From the NCBI GenBank assembly GCA_049695975.1, contig JBAVTE010000027.1:1-64000 (forward strand): DNA of 64,000 nt. The letters are read 5' to 3'. Below are positions 35,601 through 41,913 of this stretch, piece by piece (the first letter of the stretch is position 1; each line of letters starts with the position of its first letter). The DNA comes from CAILDB01 sp049695975. GTDB lineage: Bacteria; Patescibacteriota; Minisyncoccia; Phycocordibacterales; GWA1-40-21. The notes under the pieces are model-generated. The model was not told the DNA's origin and made no database searches. It was given only the letters and a program-made list of their open reading frames with translations. The translations under genes were made by a program, and so were the position numbers.

Positions 35601-35635
35601 TCTTTGAGATTATTAAGAATCAAAATGAGTACTAA
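32612..35635 (+). CDS. hsdR: Type I restriction system endonuclease/translocase subunit
   Basis: A 1007-residue HsdR. An N-terminal PD-(D/E)xK nuclease (RPDIVLYVNGIAVGVIELKR) is followed by SF2 translocase motifs HTQGSGKSLTMVWLA (Walker A), VDECHRSHTG (DEAD-type box), GFTGTPLL and ICRVNR. A C-terminal helical region binds the MTase core. Length is normal. ATP-driven translocation and cleavage of unmodified DNA are expected. The last 11 nt overlap the start of the next gene. Confidence 0.95.
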   Translation: MDTLNTTKVGQLERKTQDRIVALFRDRLGYDYLGNFEEREENNNVEEVYLRSFLLRSGHSETLISKAIEKLKKCTNRPQMSLYDLNKETYSLLRYSAKEREKLGEHKQDVEFIDWEHPENNHFAIAEEVTIKGNRTKRPDIVLYVNGIAVGVIELKRSIVSVSEGIRQNIGNQKEEFIKTFFGTIQLVMAGNDTEGLRYGTTETPEQHYLSWKETGLGSESRLDRAILQICDKKRLLEIIHDFIVFDSGIKKTCRHNQYFGVKAAQDYVNRHEGGIVWHTQGSGKSLTMVWLAKWIRENINDARVLLLTDRTELDQQIKQVFDGVNEEIYRAPSARDLLDELNKKDKWLLCSLVHKFGRVNGTGELDVDDYLSEIKKNLPKDFSAKGNLFVFVDECHRSHTGKLHEAMKELLPTATFLGFTGTPLLKVDKSNSIGAFGPYIHTYKYNEAVADKVVLDLRYEARRVDQSISSQDKIDEWFEERTQGLTDVAKAELKRRWGTMQSLLSSRSRLEKVVFDILDDFYKKDRLASGRGNAMLVASSIYEACQYYEIFQTMGFTKCAVVTSYEPGALSTDTREYAVYQKMLNGKSTEDFEKEIKKKFIETPGQMQLLIVVDKLLTGFDAPPATYLYIDKNMQDHGLFQAICRVNRLDGEDKEYGYIVDYRDLFKKLEKAVGDYTAGALEGFDKEDVMGLLKDRMDEGKKDLDEAMEIVKALCEPVSPPKDSAMYIRYFCGDVENPYSLKENEIKRVKLYKSVSHLLRAYADLANDMAGAGYTKDQAQAIEHEVRYYEQVRMEVKLASGDYIDLKKYEPAMRVLIDRYISATESEKLSAFDDMTLVDLIVKKGEDALNDLPDAIKQSQEAVAETIENNVRKLIIDEMPTNPKYYLRMSELLDELVKKRKQADVEYKEYLKQIVALSKKVKNPMNESVGAEINTSAKRAIYDNLGQDVNKAVAVHDAVIASRQADWRGNRLKERAIKIEIKNALPEITDEELKNLFEIIKNQNEY

Positions 35636-36350
35636 TTCTTATCTACAACTTGGCAGTGTCGAAGCTTTGGTCGTCCGCAAGCCGATCAAGAATTTGCATC
35701 TTTCGGTTTTACCTCCCAATGGCTGGGTGCGTGTGACCGCACCGGCCAATATGAAAGACGATGCTATCCGCACGCTCTTAGCTTTGAGATTGCCGTGGAT
35801 TAAGAAACAGCAAGCCAAATTTACCGGTCAAGAAAGGCAAACTAAGCGTGACTATTCGTCTGGTGAGAGTCATTACTTTTTTGGCAAACGCTATCGCCTT
35901 GAAGTGGTTTATAAAGACGAAGCACCGGTTGTTACCTTGAAAGGCAAAAATAAGATTATTTTACAGGTTCGGCCAAAGAGCCCAGCAATCAAACGTCGAG
36001 AAGTGATGATGGATTGGTATCGCAAGGAATTGCATGTGATTGTTGGTGATCTAATTGCTAAGTGGCAAAAGAAAATAAGCGTAGAGGTTAAATTCTGGGG
36101 CATCAAGCAGATGAAGACTCGCTGGGGTACGTGCAATCATAAAAAGGCACGAGTCTTGATAAATTTAGAGCTGGCCAAAAAGCCGATTGCCTGCGTGGAG
36201 TATGTCGTAGTCCACGAGCTATTGCATTTGATTGAGAAAAAACACAGCGACAAATTTGTCGCCTTAATGACAAAATATATCCCGAAATGGAAAGGCATAA
36301 AAGAAGAACTGAACAGCTTTATTTTGTCGTACGAGGAGTGGAAGTATTAA
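35625..36350 (+). CDS. YgjP/SprT-like zinc metallopeptidase
   Basis: A 241-residue protein with the YgjP-like (DUF45, M48-clan) pattern. The zinc motif is HELLHLIEKKH (HExxH plus a third His), preceded by the typical MKTRWGTCNHKKARVLINLELAKKP. These proteins often sit directly after hsdR in type I R-M operons; their exact role is unknown. ATG 35625 overlaps the hsdR stop by 11 nt. The same 11-nt overlap recurs at the next gene pair (36422/37479). Confidence 0.9.
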   Translation: MSTNSYLQLGSVEALVVRKPIKNLHLSVLPPNGWVRVTAPANMKDDAIRTLLALRLPWIKKQQAKFTGQERQTKRDYSSGESHYFFGKRYRLEVVYKDEAPVVTLKGKNKIILQVRPKSPAIKRREVMMDWYRKELHVIVGDLIAKWQKKISVEVKFWGIKQMKTRWGTCNHKKARVLINLELAKKPIACVEYVVVHELLHLIEKKHSDKFVALMTKYIPKWKGIKEELNSFILSYEEWKY

Positions 36351-36381
36351 CCTTGACTAGTAAAAATAGGCTGTAATTTGC

Positions 36382-36412
36382 TATCGAAAAATTTTCGATA
36401 AACTGATATAAT
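36382..36412 (+). promoter_or_regulatory. Operator-like palindrome and -10 box before the C5 methyltransferase
   Basis: TATCGAAA-AAT-TTTCGATA (36382-36400) sits where a -35 box would be. It is followed by TATAAT at 36407-36412 and the ATG 9 nt later. Autoregulation by the methyltransferase or another DNA-binding protein of the island is plausible. Confidence 0.5.
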
Positions 36413-36421
36413 TATTGTAGT

Positions 36422-37489
36422 ATGAAATCACAATCCTCAAAAATTAAAGTCGTTGATTTATTTTGTGGCATTGGTGGACTGACACACGGTCTTATCAAGG
36501 AGGGTTTAGATGTGGTCGCAGGAATTGATAACGATTCAAGCTGTAAATTTGGATATGAATACAACAACAAGGCTCAATTTATTGACAGCGACATTCTTAA
36601 GGTAACACCAGACCAAATCAATAAATTATTTGGTACAAAAAAAGGCACGATCCGTGTTCTTGCTGGTTGTGCCCCTTGCCAGCCATTTTCAAGATTGAAT
36701 CTAAAAAAAGTTACCGAAAAACAACTTGAACCTTTGGGTAAATTTGCTCAACTTATCGCGGCTATTCAGCCTGACATTGTCTCGATGGAGAATGTTAGTG
36801 GTTTAGCTGATACAAATAAATATCCCGTCTTTGCAAAATTTATAAAGACACTGGATGATAATGGGTATAAATATAAATATGAAGTAGTAGATGTCTCAGA
36901 ATTTGGCGTACCTCAAAAACGAAAACGATTAGTTTTACTGGCTTCAAAGTTTGGTGAAATTGAATTGATAAAAAGAACTCACAAAGATAAGCGAGTTACT
37001 GTTCGTGATGTCATCAAACACCTTGAACCAATCAAAGATGGTCAAACAAGCAAAAAAGACCCTCTTCATAAGGCAAGAAAACTTGATCAAATAAATCTTT
37101 ATCGAATCAAGGCGACTCCGCACAATGGTGGAAACTCAGAAAGTTGGAGTGAAGATTTGATGCTTGCTTGCCACAAAAAAGCATCTGGGAAAACCTATCG
37201 GAGTACCGTATATGGCCGAATGAGATGGGATGAACCAGCACCGACTATGACAACGCAATGCATAGGTCTAGGGAATGGTCGTTTTGGTCACCCAACACAA
37301 AATCGTGCTATAAGTTTAAGGGAGGCCGCAATATTTCAAACATTCCCTGAAAATTATAAATTTACCGAGTCCGAAGACTCTATGGTGGTTACTAAAGTAG
37401 CAAAGTTTATTGGAAACGCAGTACCCGTAAGGCTGGGATCAGTCATTGGCAAGAGTATCAAGAATCACGTTAGACAATATGAAAAATAA
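36422..37489 (+). CDS. DNA (cytosine-5-)-methyltransferase
   Basis: A 355-residue C5-cytosine methyltransferase in canonical order: motif I VVDLFCGIGGLTHG, motif IV GCAPCQPFS (catalytic Cys), motif VI SMENVSG, motif VIII QKRKRLVLLAS, motif IX/X region with AISLREAAIFQTFPENYKF and IGNAVPVRLG. A target-recognition region lies at about 200-260. No restriction endonuclease is adjacent. Instead a MORC/MutL-like ATPase follows, overlapping by 11 nt. It is driven by its own promoter, separate from the type I operon. Confidence 0.94.
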   Translation: MKSQSSKIKVVDLFCGIGGLTHGLIKEGLDVVAGIDNDSSCKFGYEYNNKAQFIDSDILKVTPDQINKLFGTKKGTIRVLAGCAPCQPFSRLNLKKVTEKQLEPLGKFAQLIAAIQPDIVSMENVSGLADTNKYPVFAKFIKTLDDNGYKYKYEVVDVSEFGVPQKRKRLVLLASKFGEIELIKRTHKDKRVTVRDVIKHLEPIKDGQTSKKDPLHKARKLDQINLYRIKATPHNGGNSESWSEDLMLACHKKASGKTYRSTVYGRMRWDEPAPTMTTQCIGLGNGRFGHPTQNRAISLREAAIFQTFPENYKFTESEDSMVVTKVAKFIGNAVPVRLGSVIGKSIKNHVRQYEK

Positions 37490-39182
37490 TAACACATTCT
37501 CATTCGAAATCTCATTAAGTGTTCTGAATCATCTCGGAAGGAACTTGTACAGGAATTTTATTACTGTACTTGGTGAAGCGATATCTAATTCATGGGATGC
37601 AGATGCAAATAATGTTTGGATAGATATTAATAGCGATAATAATTTTTTTATAAAAGATGATGGTTGTGGAATGAATAACCACGATTTTCAGAATAAATTT
37701 TTGAAAATCGGCTACTCAAAGAGAAAGGGTAACGGAATATCCTCTCCGAATCATCGTCCATATATCGGTGCAAAGGGAATAGGTAAATTGGCGTTGCTTT
37801 CATGTGCTGAAAAAATAAGTGTCATATCCAAAACCAATAACACTGAATATGTCGGAGGTGTTATAGACAATTCTGGTCTTACTAAAGCGATTGAACACGA
37901 TCTGACCCCAGATAAGTATAAATTAGGAAAGGTGGATTTGAAATCATTCACGCAATATACAGCTGGGCATAAAAAAGGCACTATTATCTATTTTGATCAA
38001 ACTAAAGAAGATATAAAAGGCACAATCCCGCATTTGAAGAAATTGATTGCATTATATTTTAGATTTTCTTTGATTGATGAGAGTTTTAAAATTTTTGTAA
38101 ATAATGAACAAGTGACGTTTGGTGATATAAAGGACCTGTCAGATGCAACGGAATTTTTATGGAATATCAACGACCTAAAAGATCCATATACCGACACATT
38201 ATCCAAGCTCAAGAATGAGTCAATCGGTTTAAGCACTGCGTTGAAAATCAAAGGTTTTATCGCGACTGTTGAAAAACCGAGAAATTTAAAAATCGCTGGT
38301 ACTGAGGAAAAAATCGGTATTGATTTATTTGTTAATGGACGATTAAGAGAAAGGGATATTTTAAAATACTTGCCTGCTTTTTCGACAAGACATATAGCGA
38401 GTTACCTTTATGGTCAAGTGCATTTTGATGAATTAGATAAGGATGGAAAAGATAGGTTTACTAGTAGTAGAGACGGGATCATTCCTGGAGATGAAAAATA
38501 TAAAGGATTAATCGAAACTTTGAGAAATGAAATCCTAGAAAAAATTAGTAATAAGTGGGATGAACTTCGCTTGGCCAGAGATGAAGATGGTGATGATGAG
38601 AATCCAAGAAAAACCCTAAAAGAACGCAGAGCGCTCAGCTTGTACAACCTTTCATCAAAGGATTATTCAGGCGTTAAAAACAACAAAGTTGGTTCCTGGG
38701 TTAAAGAATTGCAACCAGATGCGGAATTCAATATCCCGTCATATGTCGACTGTTTTATATCGGAAAACCTTATACGAAAATTTATCAAGCATAAAAAAAT
38801 ATCTCTTGATACCAAACGTGACACAATTAATCATTGGAAAAAAATTGAGAATACAGGAAAGACCAACGGTAATTTGACTATTGATATAAGAGTTTCAAAC
38901 GATGATATCTATTATTTGGATATGGAAAATCTTGTGAAAGTCACAGAGCCTAGAAGAGGGTTTCCTCCGAATACTTTACTTACAGACGAAACACAGTTTA
39001 CTCCTATAAGAAATGCTGTTATGCATACGGCTATGTTAACTGACCAAGCAAAGCAAAAGTTAACGACCGTCTATGAAAATATTAAAGGAAAAGTATTGAT
39101 TCTTTTGGCTGATAAGAAGAAAGCTTCGACTAAAAGTATCAAAAAAACTAAAAAAGGTAGGGCAAATAATCTACTAAAGTAA
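37479..39182 (+). CDS. MORC/MutL-like GHKL ATPase with C-terminal HEPN-type motif
   Basis: A 567-residue protein (from ATG 37479; the longer frame reads into the methyltransferase). Its GHKL ATPase domain has the N box EAISNSWDADANNV, G1 DDGCGM and G2 GAKGIGKLALLS. Related ATPases were described as components of prokaryotic restriction-modification systems and as relatives of eukaryotic MORC (Iyer, Abhiman and Aravind). Near the C-terminus TPIRNAVMHTAM contains RNAVMH, an R-N-x3-H pattern as in HEPN RNases. The tail is Lys-rich. Together with the overlapping methyltransferase it may form a modification-dependent defence module lacking a classical endonuclease. Confidence 0.8.
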   Translation: MKNNNTFSFEISLSVLNHLGRNLYRNFITVLGEAISNSWDADANNVWIDINSDNNFFIKDDGCGMNNHDFQNKFLKIGYSKRKGNGISSPNHRPYIGAKGIGKLALLSCAEKISVISKTNNTEYVGGVIDNSGLTKAIEHDLTPDKYKLGKVDLKSFTQYTAGHKKGTIIYFDQTKEDIKGTIPHLKKLIALYFRFSLIDESFKIFVNNEQVTFGDIKDLSDATEFLWNINDLKDPYTDTLSKLKNESIGLSTALKIKGFIATVEKPRNLKIAGTEEKIGIDLFVNGRLRERDILKYLPAFSTRHIASYLYGQVHFDELDKDGKDRFTSSRDGIIPGDEKYKGLIETLRNEILEKISNKWDELRLARDEDGDDENPRKTLKERRALSLYNLSSKDYSGVKNNKVGSWVKELQPDAEFNIPSYVDCFISENLIRKFIKHKKISLDTKRDTINHWKKIENTGKTNGNLTIDIRVSNDDIYYLDMENLVKVTEPRRGFPPNTLLTDETQFTPIRNAVMHTAMLTDQAKQKLTTVYENIKGKVLILLADKKKASTKSIKKTKKGRANNLLK

Positions 39183-39207
39183 AGTTTGGAGTCTTGATTA
39201 AAACAAC

Positions 39208-39387
39208 ATGTCCGACACCGACGATCCAATTAAAGACGAGCCAGATGAAGAAGCTCCGGACGAGGAAGTCGCCGAGCTTATGGAAACCCACGATCTCGAT
39301 CAGGACACGGCCGAGCGTGTGCAGGAGATTATGGAAGATTTGGGTGTAGACGAGGACGACGCAGTCGAACTTGAGGAACTTCTTTAA
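39208..39387 (+). CDS. Extremely acidic 59-residue protein
   Basis: An open frame from ATG 39208 to TAA 39387 encodes 59 residues, 27 of them Asp or Glu and only two Lys/Arg (MSDTDDPIKDEPDEEAPDEE...). The second half (VAELMETHDLDQDTAERVQE) is patterned as two amphipathic helices. Codon use is that of the island, so it is probably a real gene. It lies directly after the MORC-like gene and 10 nt before the next gene. Small, strongly acidic proteins next to R-M genes can be DNA mimics; that role is a guess. Confidence 0.6.
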   Translation: MSDTDDPIKDEPDEEAPDEEVAELMETHDLDQDTAERVQEIMEDLGVDEDDAVELEELL

Positions 39388-39397
39388 TTTATAGAAT

Positions 39398-40015
39398 ATG
39401 GAAATCTCAAAAGAAAGACTCGAAGAGTTAAGACAAATTTATAAAAAGGATTTTAATGCCGATCTTAGTGATCAGGAATTGCACGATGCCGCTTTTAATC
39501 TTATTGGGTTTTATGACACGTTGTCAAAAATGGCATTTAAAGATATACAGAATCATCTGCGTTTGGAGAAAGAGCCGAACGGCTGGCCATTCACCGACAG
39601 TAGTGGTGACTGCAAATTTTGTGGTTACTATTTCGAGAAGAACGATTTTTGGTTTGATAAGTTCGGCTTTAAGTGTAAATTTTGCCAGAGAGCGGTCAAT
39701 GACGGGATTATTCCCGGCGCAGTTTGTCGAAATAAGGAAAAATGGTTTTCTCTCGAAACTCTCAAGGAAAAATTCGGCATTCATTCACAGACAGCTCGAT
39801 CACTTATCAGAAAGGGAGAACTTAAGGCTCGGGTTATTTTAAACGATGCCGGCAAGCCACATTTTACGGTTTTTCTACGAGAAGAAAACTATAAATTTCT
39901 CAAGATTGGTAAAGACGTGCCGGTTAGCGAGCTTGAAGATTATGACTTGCAGGTGGCCAAATGGGCTGAGGATTATAAAAAGAAAATGACCGAAGAACAG
40001 AAGTCTGGCAAGTAG
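39398..40015 (+). CDS. Zinc-finger/HTH hypothetical protein
   Basis: A 205-residue protein with a central zinc ribbon (CKFCGYYFEKNDFWFDKFGFKCKFC, Cys pairs about 22 residues apart), followed by a helix-turn-helix-like segment (WFSLETLKEKFGIHSQTARSLIRKGEL) and a C-terminal charged helix. The N-terminal helix begins MEISKERLEELRQIYKKDF. DNA binding is likely; nothing more specific can be said. It is the last gene of the GC-rich element and starts with the ATATG context typical for it. Confidence 0.7.
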   Translation: MEISKERLEELRQIYKKDFNADLSDQELHDAAFNLIGFYDTLSKMAFKDIQNHLRLEKEPNGWPFTDSSGDCKFCGYYFEKNDFWFDKFGFKCKFCQRAVNDGIIPGAVCRNKEKWFSLETLKEKFGIHSQTARSLIRKGELKARVILNDAGKPHFTVFLREENYKFLKIGKDVPVSELEDYDLQVAKWAEDYKKKMTEEQKSGK

Positions 40016-40544
40016 TCATATTTGCTTAACATTGCTTAACTTAAGCAAATCGTTTTAGGCTCTCAATTTTGGTCAAACCGGTGGGCTATGGTGAGGATGG
40101 TATCAAACGTCTACTCTTGATACAAAGCTCGCCCCAGGGGCAAACACGTGGCAGAAATCGGTGAGTTAAGTTCGGGCCCGGTTAGTTCCATTCACAAACT
40201 CGTAGAAATGGGATAAACTGTCATTATCTGGTAGCAAGCAGTGCTTCGTGAGCGATCTTGAGCTGATTCCATTCGGCCAATTCTCGCAATATTTCGTTCC
40301 ACCGGTTGCTTACCAAGTCCACATAAGTGAATTTCTCCGCGAAAATGAGTCCGCGCTCCGCGCGGTAATGGGAAGTTCGGCAAGAAAAGAAAAGGGCGTT
40401 TTGAAATCCACGGAGAGTGCGCTTGCGTGCAAATATAAGCAAGGACCGAAAAAGTAAGGACAGTCCTTGCTACAGGATTATGTATTGCCATTTCTGGATT
40501 CTATCCAGAAACCGCCATATGTGTGTGCACATTACCATATAAAT
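40016..40544. other. Gene-free region at the right end of the element
   Basis: No credible gene is seen. Short frames here lack initiation signals and protein-like composition. It contains inverted repeats: TTTGCTTAA/TTAAGCAAA (40021-40049), GCAAGGAC/GTCCTTGC (40439-40470) and TTTCTGGAT/ATCCAGAAA (40491-40511). A GC-rich stretch (about 40300-40430) resembles the hairpin elements elsewhere in the window. The right attachment site should lie in or near this region. Confidence 0.5.
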
Positions 40545-40573
40545 TTGACAGAAAAACATACATCGTGTATAAT
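40545..40573 (+). promoter_or_regulatory. Consensus sigma-70 promoter
   Basis: TTGACA (40545-40550), 17 bp, TATAAT (40568-40573): a perfect match to the vegetative consensus. It drives the lipoprotein gene at 40619. Confidence 0.85.
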
Positions 40574-40618
40574 ATTGAAAGACTGTTAAATTAACAAATA
40601 TATAGGAGGTGAGGAAAA

Positions 40619-40993
40619 ATGAAAAAACTTTTTGTTTTTTCGCCGGTCGTAGTGTTCGTTCTGTGTTTGTCACTTTGTGGATGCGAAGGGAGTGGTGATC
40701 GTGATGATCATTATTATAATGATCAATCATATGTTTCTGTCGTTATTCGTAACGACTGGATCAGAGATGTGCAGGTTTTTGTGGGTAATGTAAAATTTAG
40801 TCAGATTAAACCTGGTGAAAGCGGTTGGGTTTCGAGAAACCTAATCGGCGATGAACATTTATACATAACTATCTGGTTTTGCAACTCGTACGGGTTCCCG
40901 ATAATCGAAAGTGAGAAGTATAAATTTGATCGGGAGTATAGTGAGTACCACATGAATATTGAGTCACCACCAAACAATATTGATGTGTATTGA
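40619..40993 (+). CDS. Small secreted lipoprotein
   Basis: A 124-residue protein with a lipoprotein signal peptide: MKK, a hydrophobic core, and lipobox LCGC, giving a mature N-terminal Cys at about residue 22. The rest is a short beta-rich domain (YVSVVIRNDWIRDVQVFVGN...HLYITIWFCNSYGFPI) without a recognised family. A perfect promoter, AGGAGGTGA Shine-Dalgarno 6 nt before the ATG and a strong terminator make it a compact, well-expressed cassette, unlike the leaderless host genes. Recent acquisition is possible. Confidence 0.82.
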   Translation: MKKLFVFSPVVVFVLCLSLCGCEGSGDRDDHYYNDQSYVSVVIRNDWIRDVQVFVGNVKFSQIKPGESGWVSRNLIGDEHLYITIWFCNSYGFPIIESEKYKFDREYSEYHMNIESPPNNIDVY

Positions 40994-41011
40994 GAAACAA
41001 TAAATAACAAC

Positions 41012-41043
41012 AAAGCGCGTGAGATATTTCTCCGCGCTTTTAT
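41012..41043 (+). terminator. Intrinsic terminator after the lipoprotein gene
   Basis: AAAGCGCG / CGCGCTTTT with inner GAGA/TCTC and a T-rich tail, 18 nt after the stop. Confidence 0.8.
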
Positions 41044-41109
41044 TATTGAATTAAATAATAAATAATTTATAAAAATTGCATTATATTTAATAAAAGATAG
41101 AATGAGAAA

Positions 41110-41715
41110 ATGGTTTTGTTTTTAATTGGAACTTTATTATTAATTTTTATAATTAATGTCATTCCGGCATTTATGCCACCGACGTGGATTTTACTTTCTT
41201 TGGTAGGTTATAATTTTCATTTAAACAATTACAATTTGGCGATACTGGCGGTTTTGGCTGCAGTAGCTTCATCCGGGGGACGAGCTATTTTAGCTATTTT
41301 ATCAAATAAAATTTTACGTTACAAAATTATTTCAGACGAAACTAAACAAAATTTGGATATCTTGAAAGAAAATATCATAAAAAGAAAAAATTTTACGAAG
41401 GGTTTCTTTTTATTCTATGCTTTTTCGCCGTTTCCCTCGGGGCAGTTATTTTTAGCTTACGGTATGACTGATCTTAAACTAAGTCTGGCAATTATTCCAT
41501 TTTTTATTGGTCGTTTAAGTAGTTATTTCTTTTGGATTTTTGCTTCTTCCGAGACATCAAAAATAATTGATTTAAATTCTTTTAAATTCGGTGCATATTT
41601 CGGTGTATATTTTATTTTGGGACAAATTTTTGCTTTATATTTGGTTTATTTAATTGCCAAAATAGATTGGAAAGTTCTATTTGAAGAATACAAATTAAGA
41701 ATTATAAATAAATAA
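41110..41715 (+). CDS. Polytopic membrane protein, possibly DedA/VTT-like
   Basis: A 201-residue, very hydrophobic protein with about five membrane segments. FSPFPSGQLFLAYGMTDLKL and the following FFIGRLSSYFFW recall the central motif of small VTT/SNARE-associated (DedA-like) proteins, but the match is loose. It probably sits in the cytoplasmic membrane. TATATT lies about 20 nt upstream. It stands alone between the lipoprotein cassette and ppdK. Confidence 0.65.
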   Translation: MVLFLIGTLLLIFIINVIPAFMPPTWILLSLVGYNFHLNNYNLAILAVLAAVASSGGRAILAILSNKILRYKIISDETKQNLDILKENIIKRKNFTKGFFLFYAFSPFPSGQLFLAYGMTDLKLSLAIIPFFIGRLSSYFFWIFASSETSKIIDLNSFKFGAYFGVYFILGQIFALYLVYLIAKIDWKVLFEEYKLRIINK

Positions 41716-41913
41716 TTAAAAAACACTTATTTTTTTGACTTTTTTTATTCTAATTTGTTGAATATATATTTTTTAGCTTGATATATTGTTTTTAATAAAA
41801 TTCAATTGCAAATTTTACTACTGGGTGATATAAATATATGGTAATTATTGGAAGGGTTAGTCCCTTTTATTTTTGTGTCAATTTATTAGTAAATTAATTT
41901 ATTTTTTAAGAAA

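Larger units (their letters stand above)
21978..40015. mobile_element. Integrated serine-recombinase element with defence island
   Basis: The region from tRNA-Ala to about 40.0-40.5 kb is visibly GC-richer than both flanks. It begins with a large serine recombinase facing the tRNA and carries replication/HTH-type genes, Fic, type I R-M and a second methyltransferase system. Nearly all of its genes start in the context ATATG without a Shine-Dalgarno site. I could not find a long copy of the tRNA 3' end at the right side. That is expected if the recombinase uses a short core as large serine integrases do, but it leaves the right boundary uncertain. Confidence 0.8.

Noticed and set aside
40192..40491. 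Several open frames on both strands in the gene-free region
   Set aside because: They overlap one another in different frames, have no initiation signals and have compositions expected of repeat-rich non-coding DNA.
21978..40540. Long direct repeat of the tRNA-Ala 3' end as right attachment site
   Set aside because: No convincing copy was found. A weak resemblance at about 40168-40190 (GGGCCCGGTTAG versus the tRNA 5' end) is too short and concerns the wrong end of the tRNA.
41760..41913. Possible riboswitch upstream of ppdK
   Set aside because: Only one short AAGGG/CCCTT hairpin is seen in AT-rich sequence. Nothing matches a known riboswitch core.
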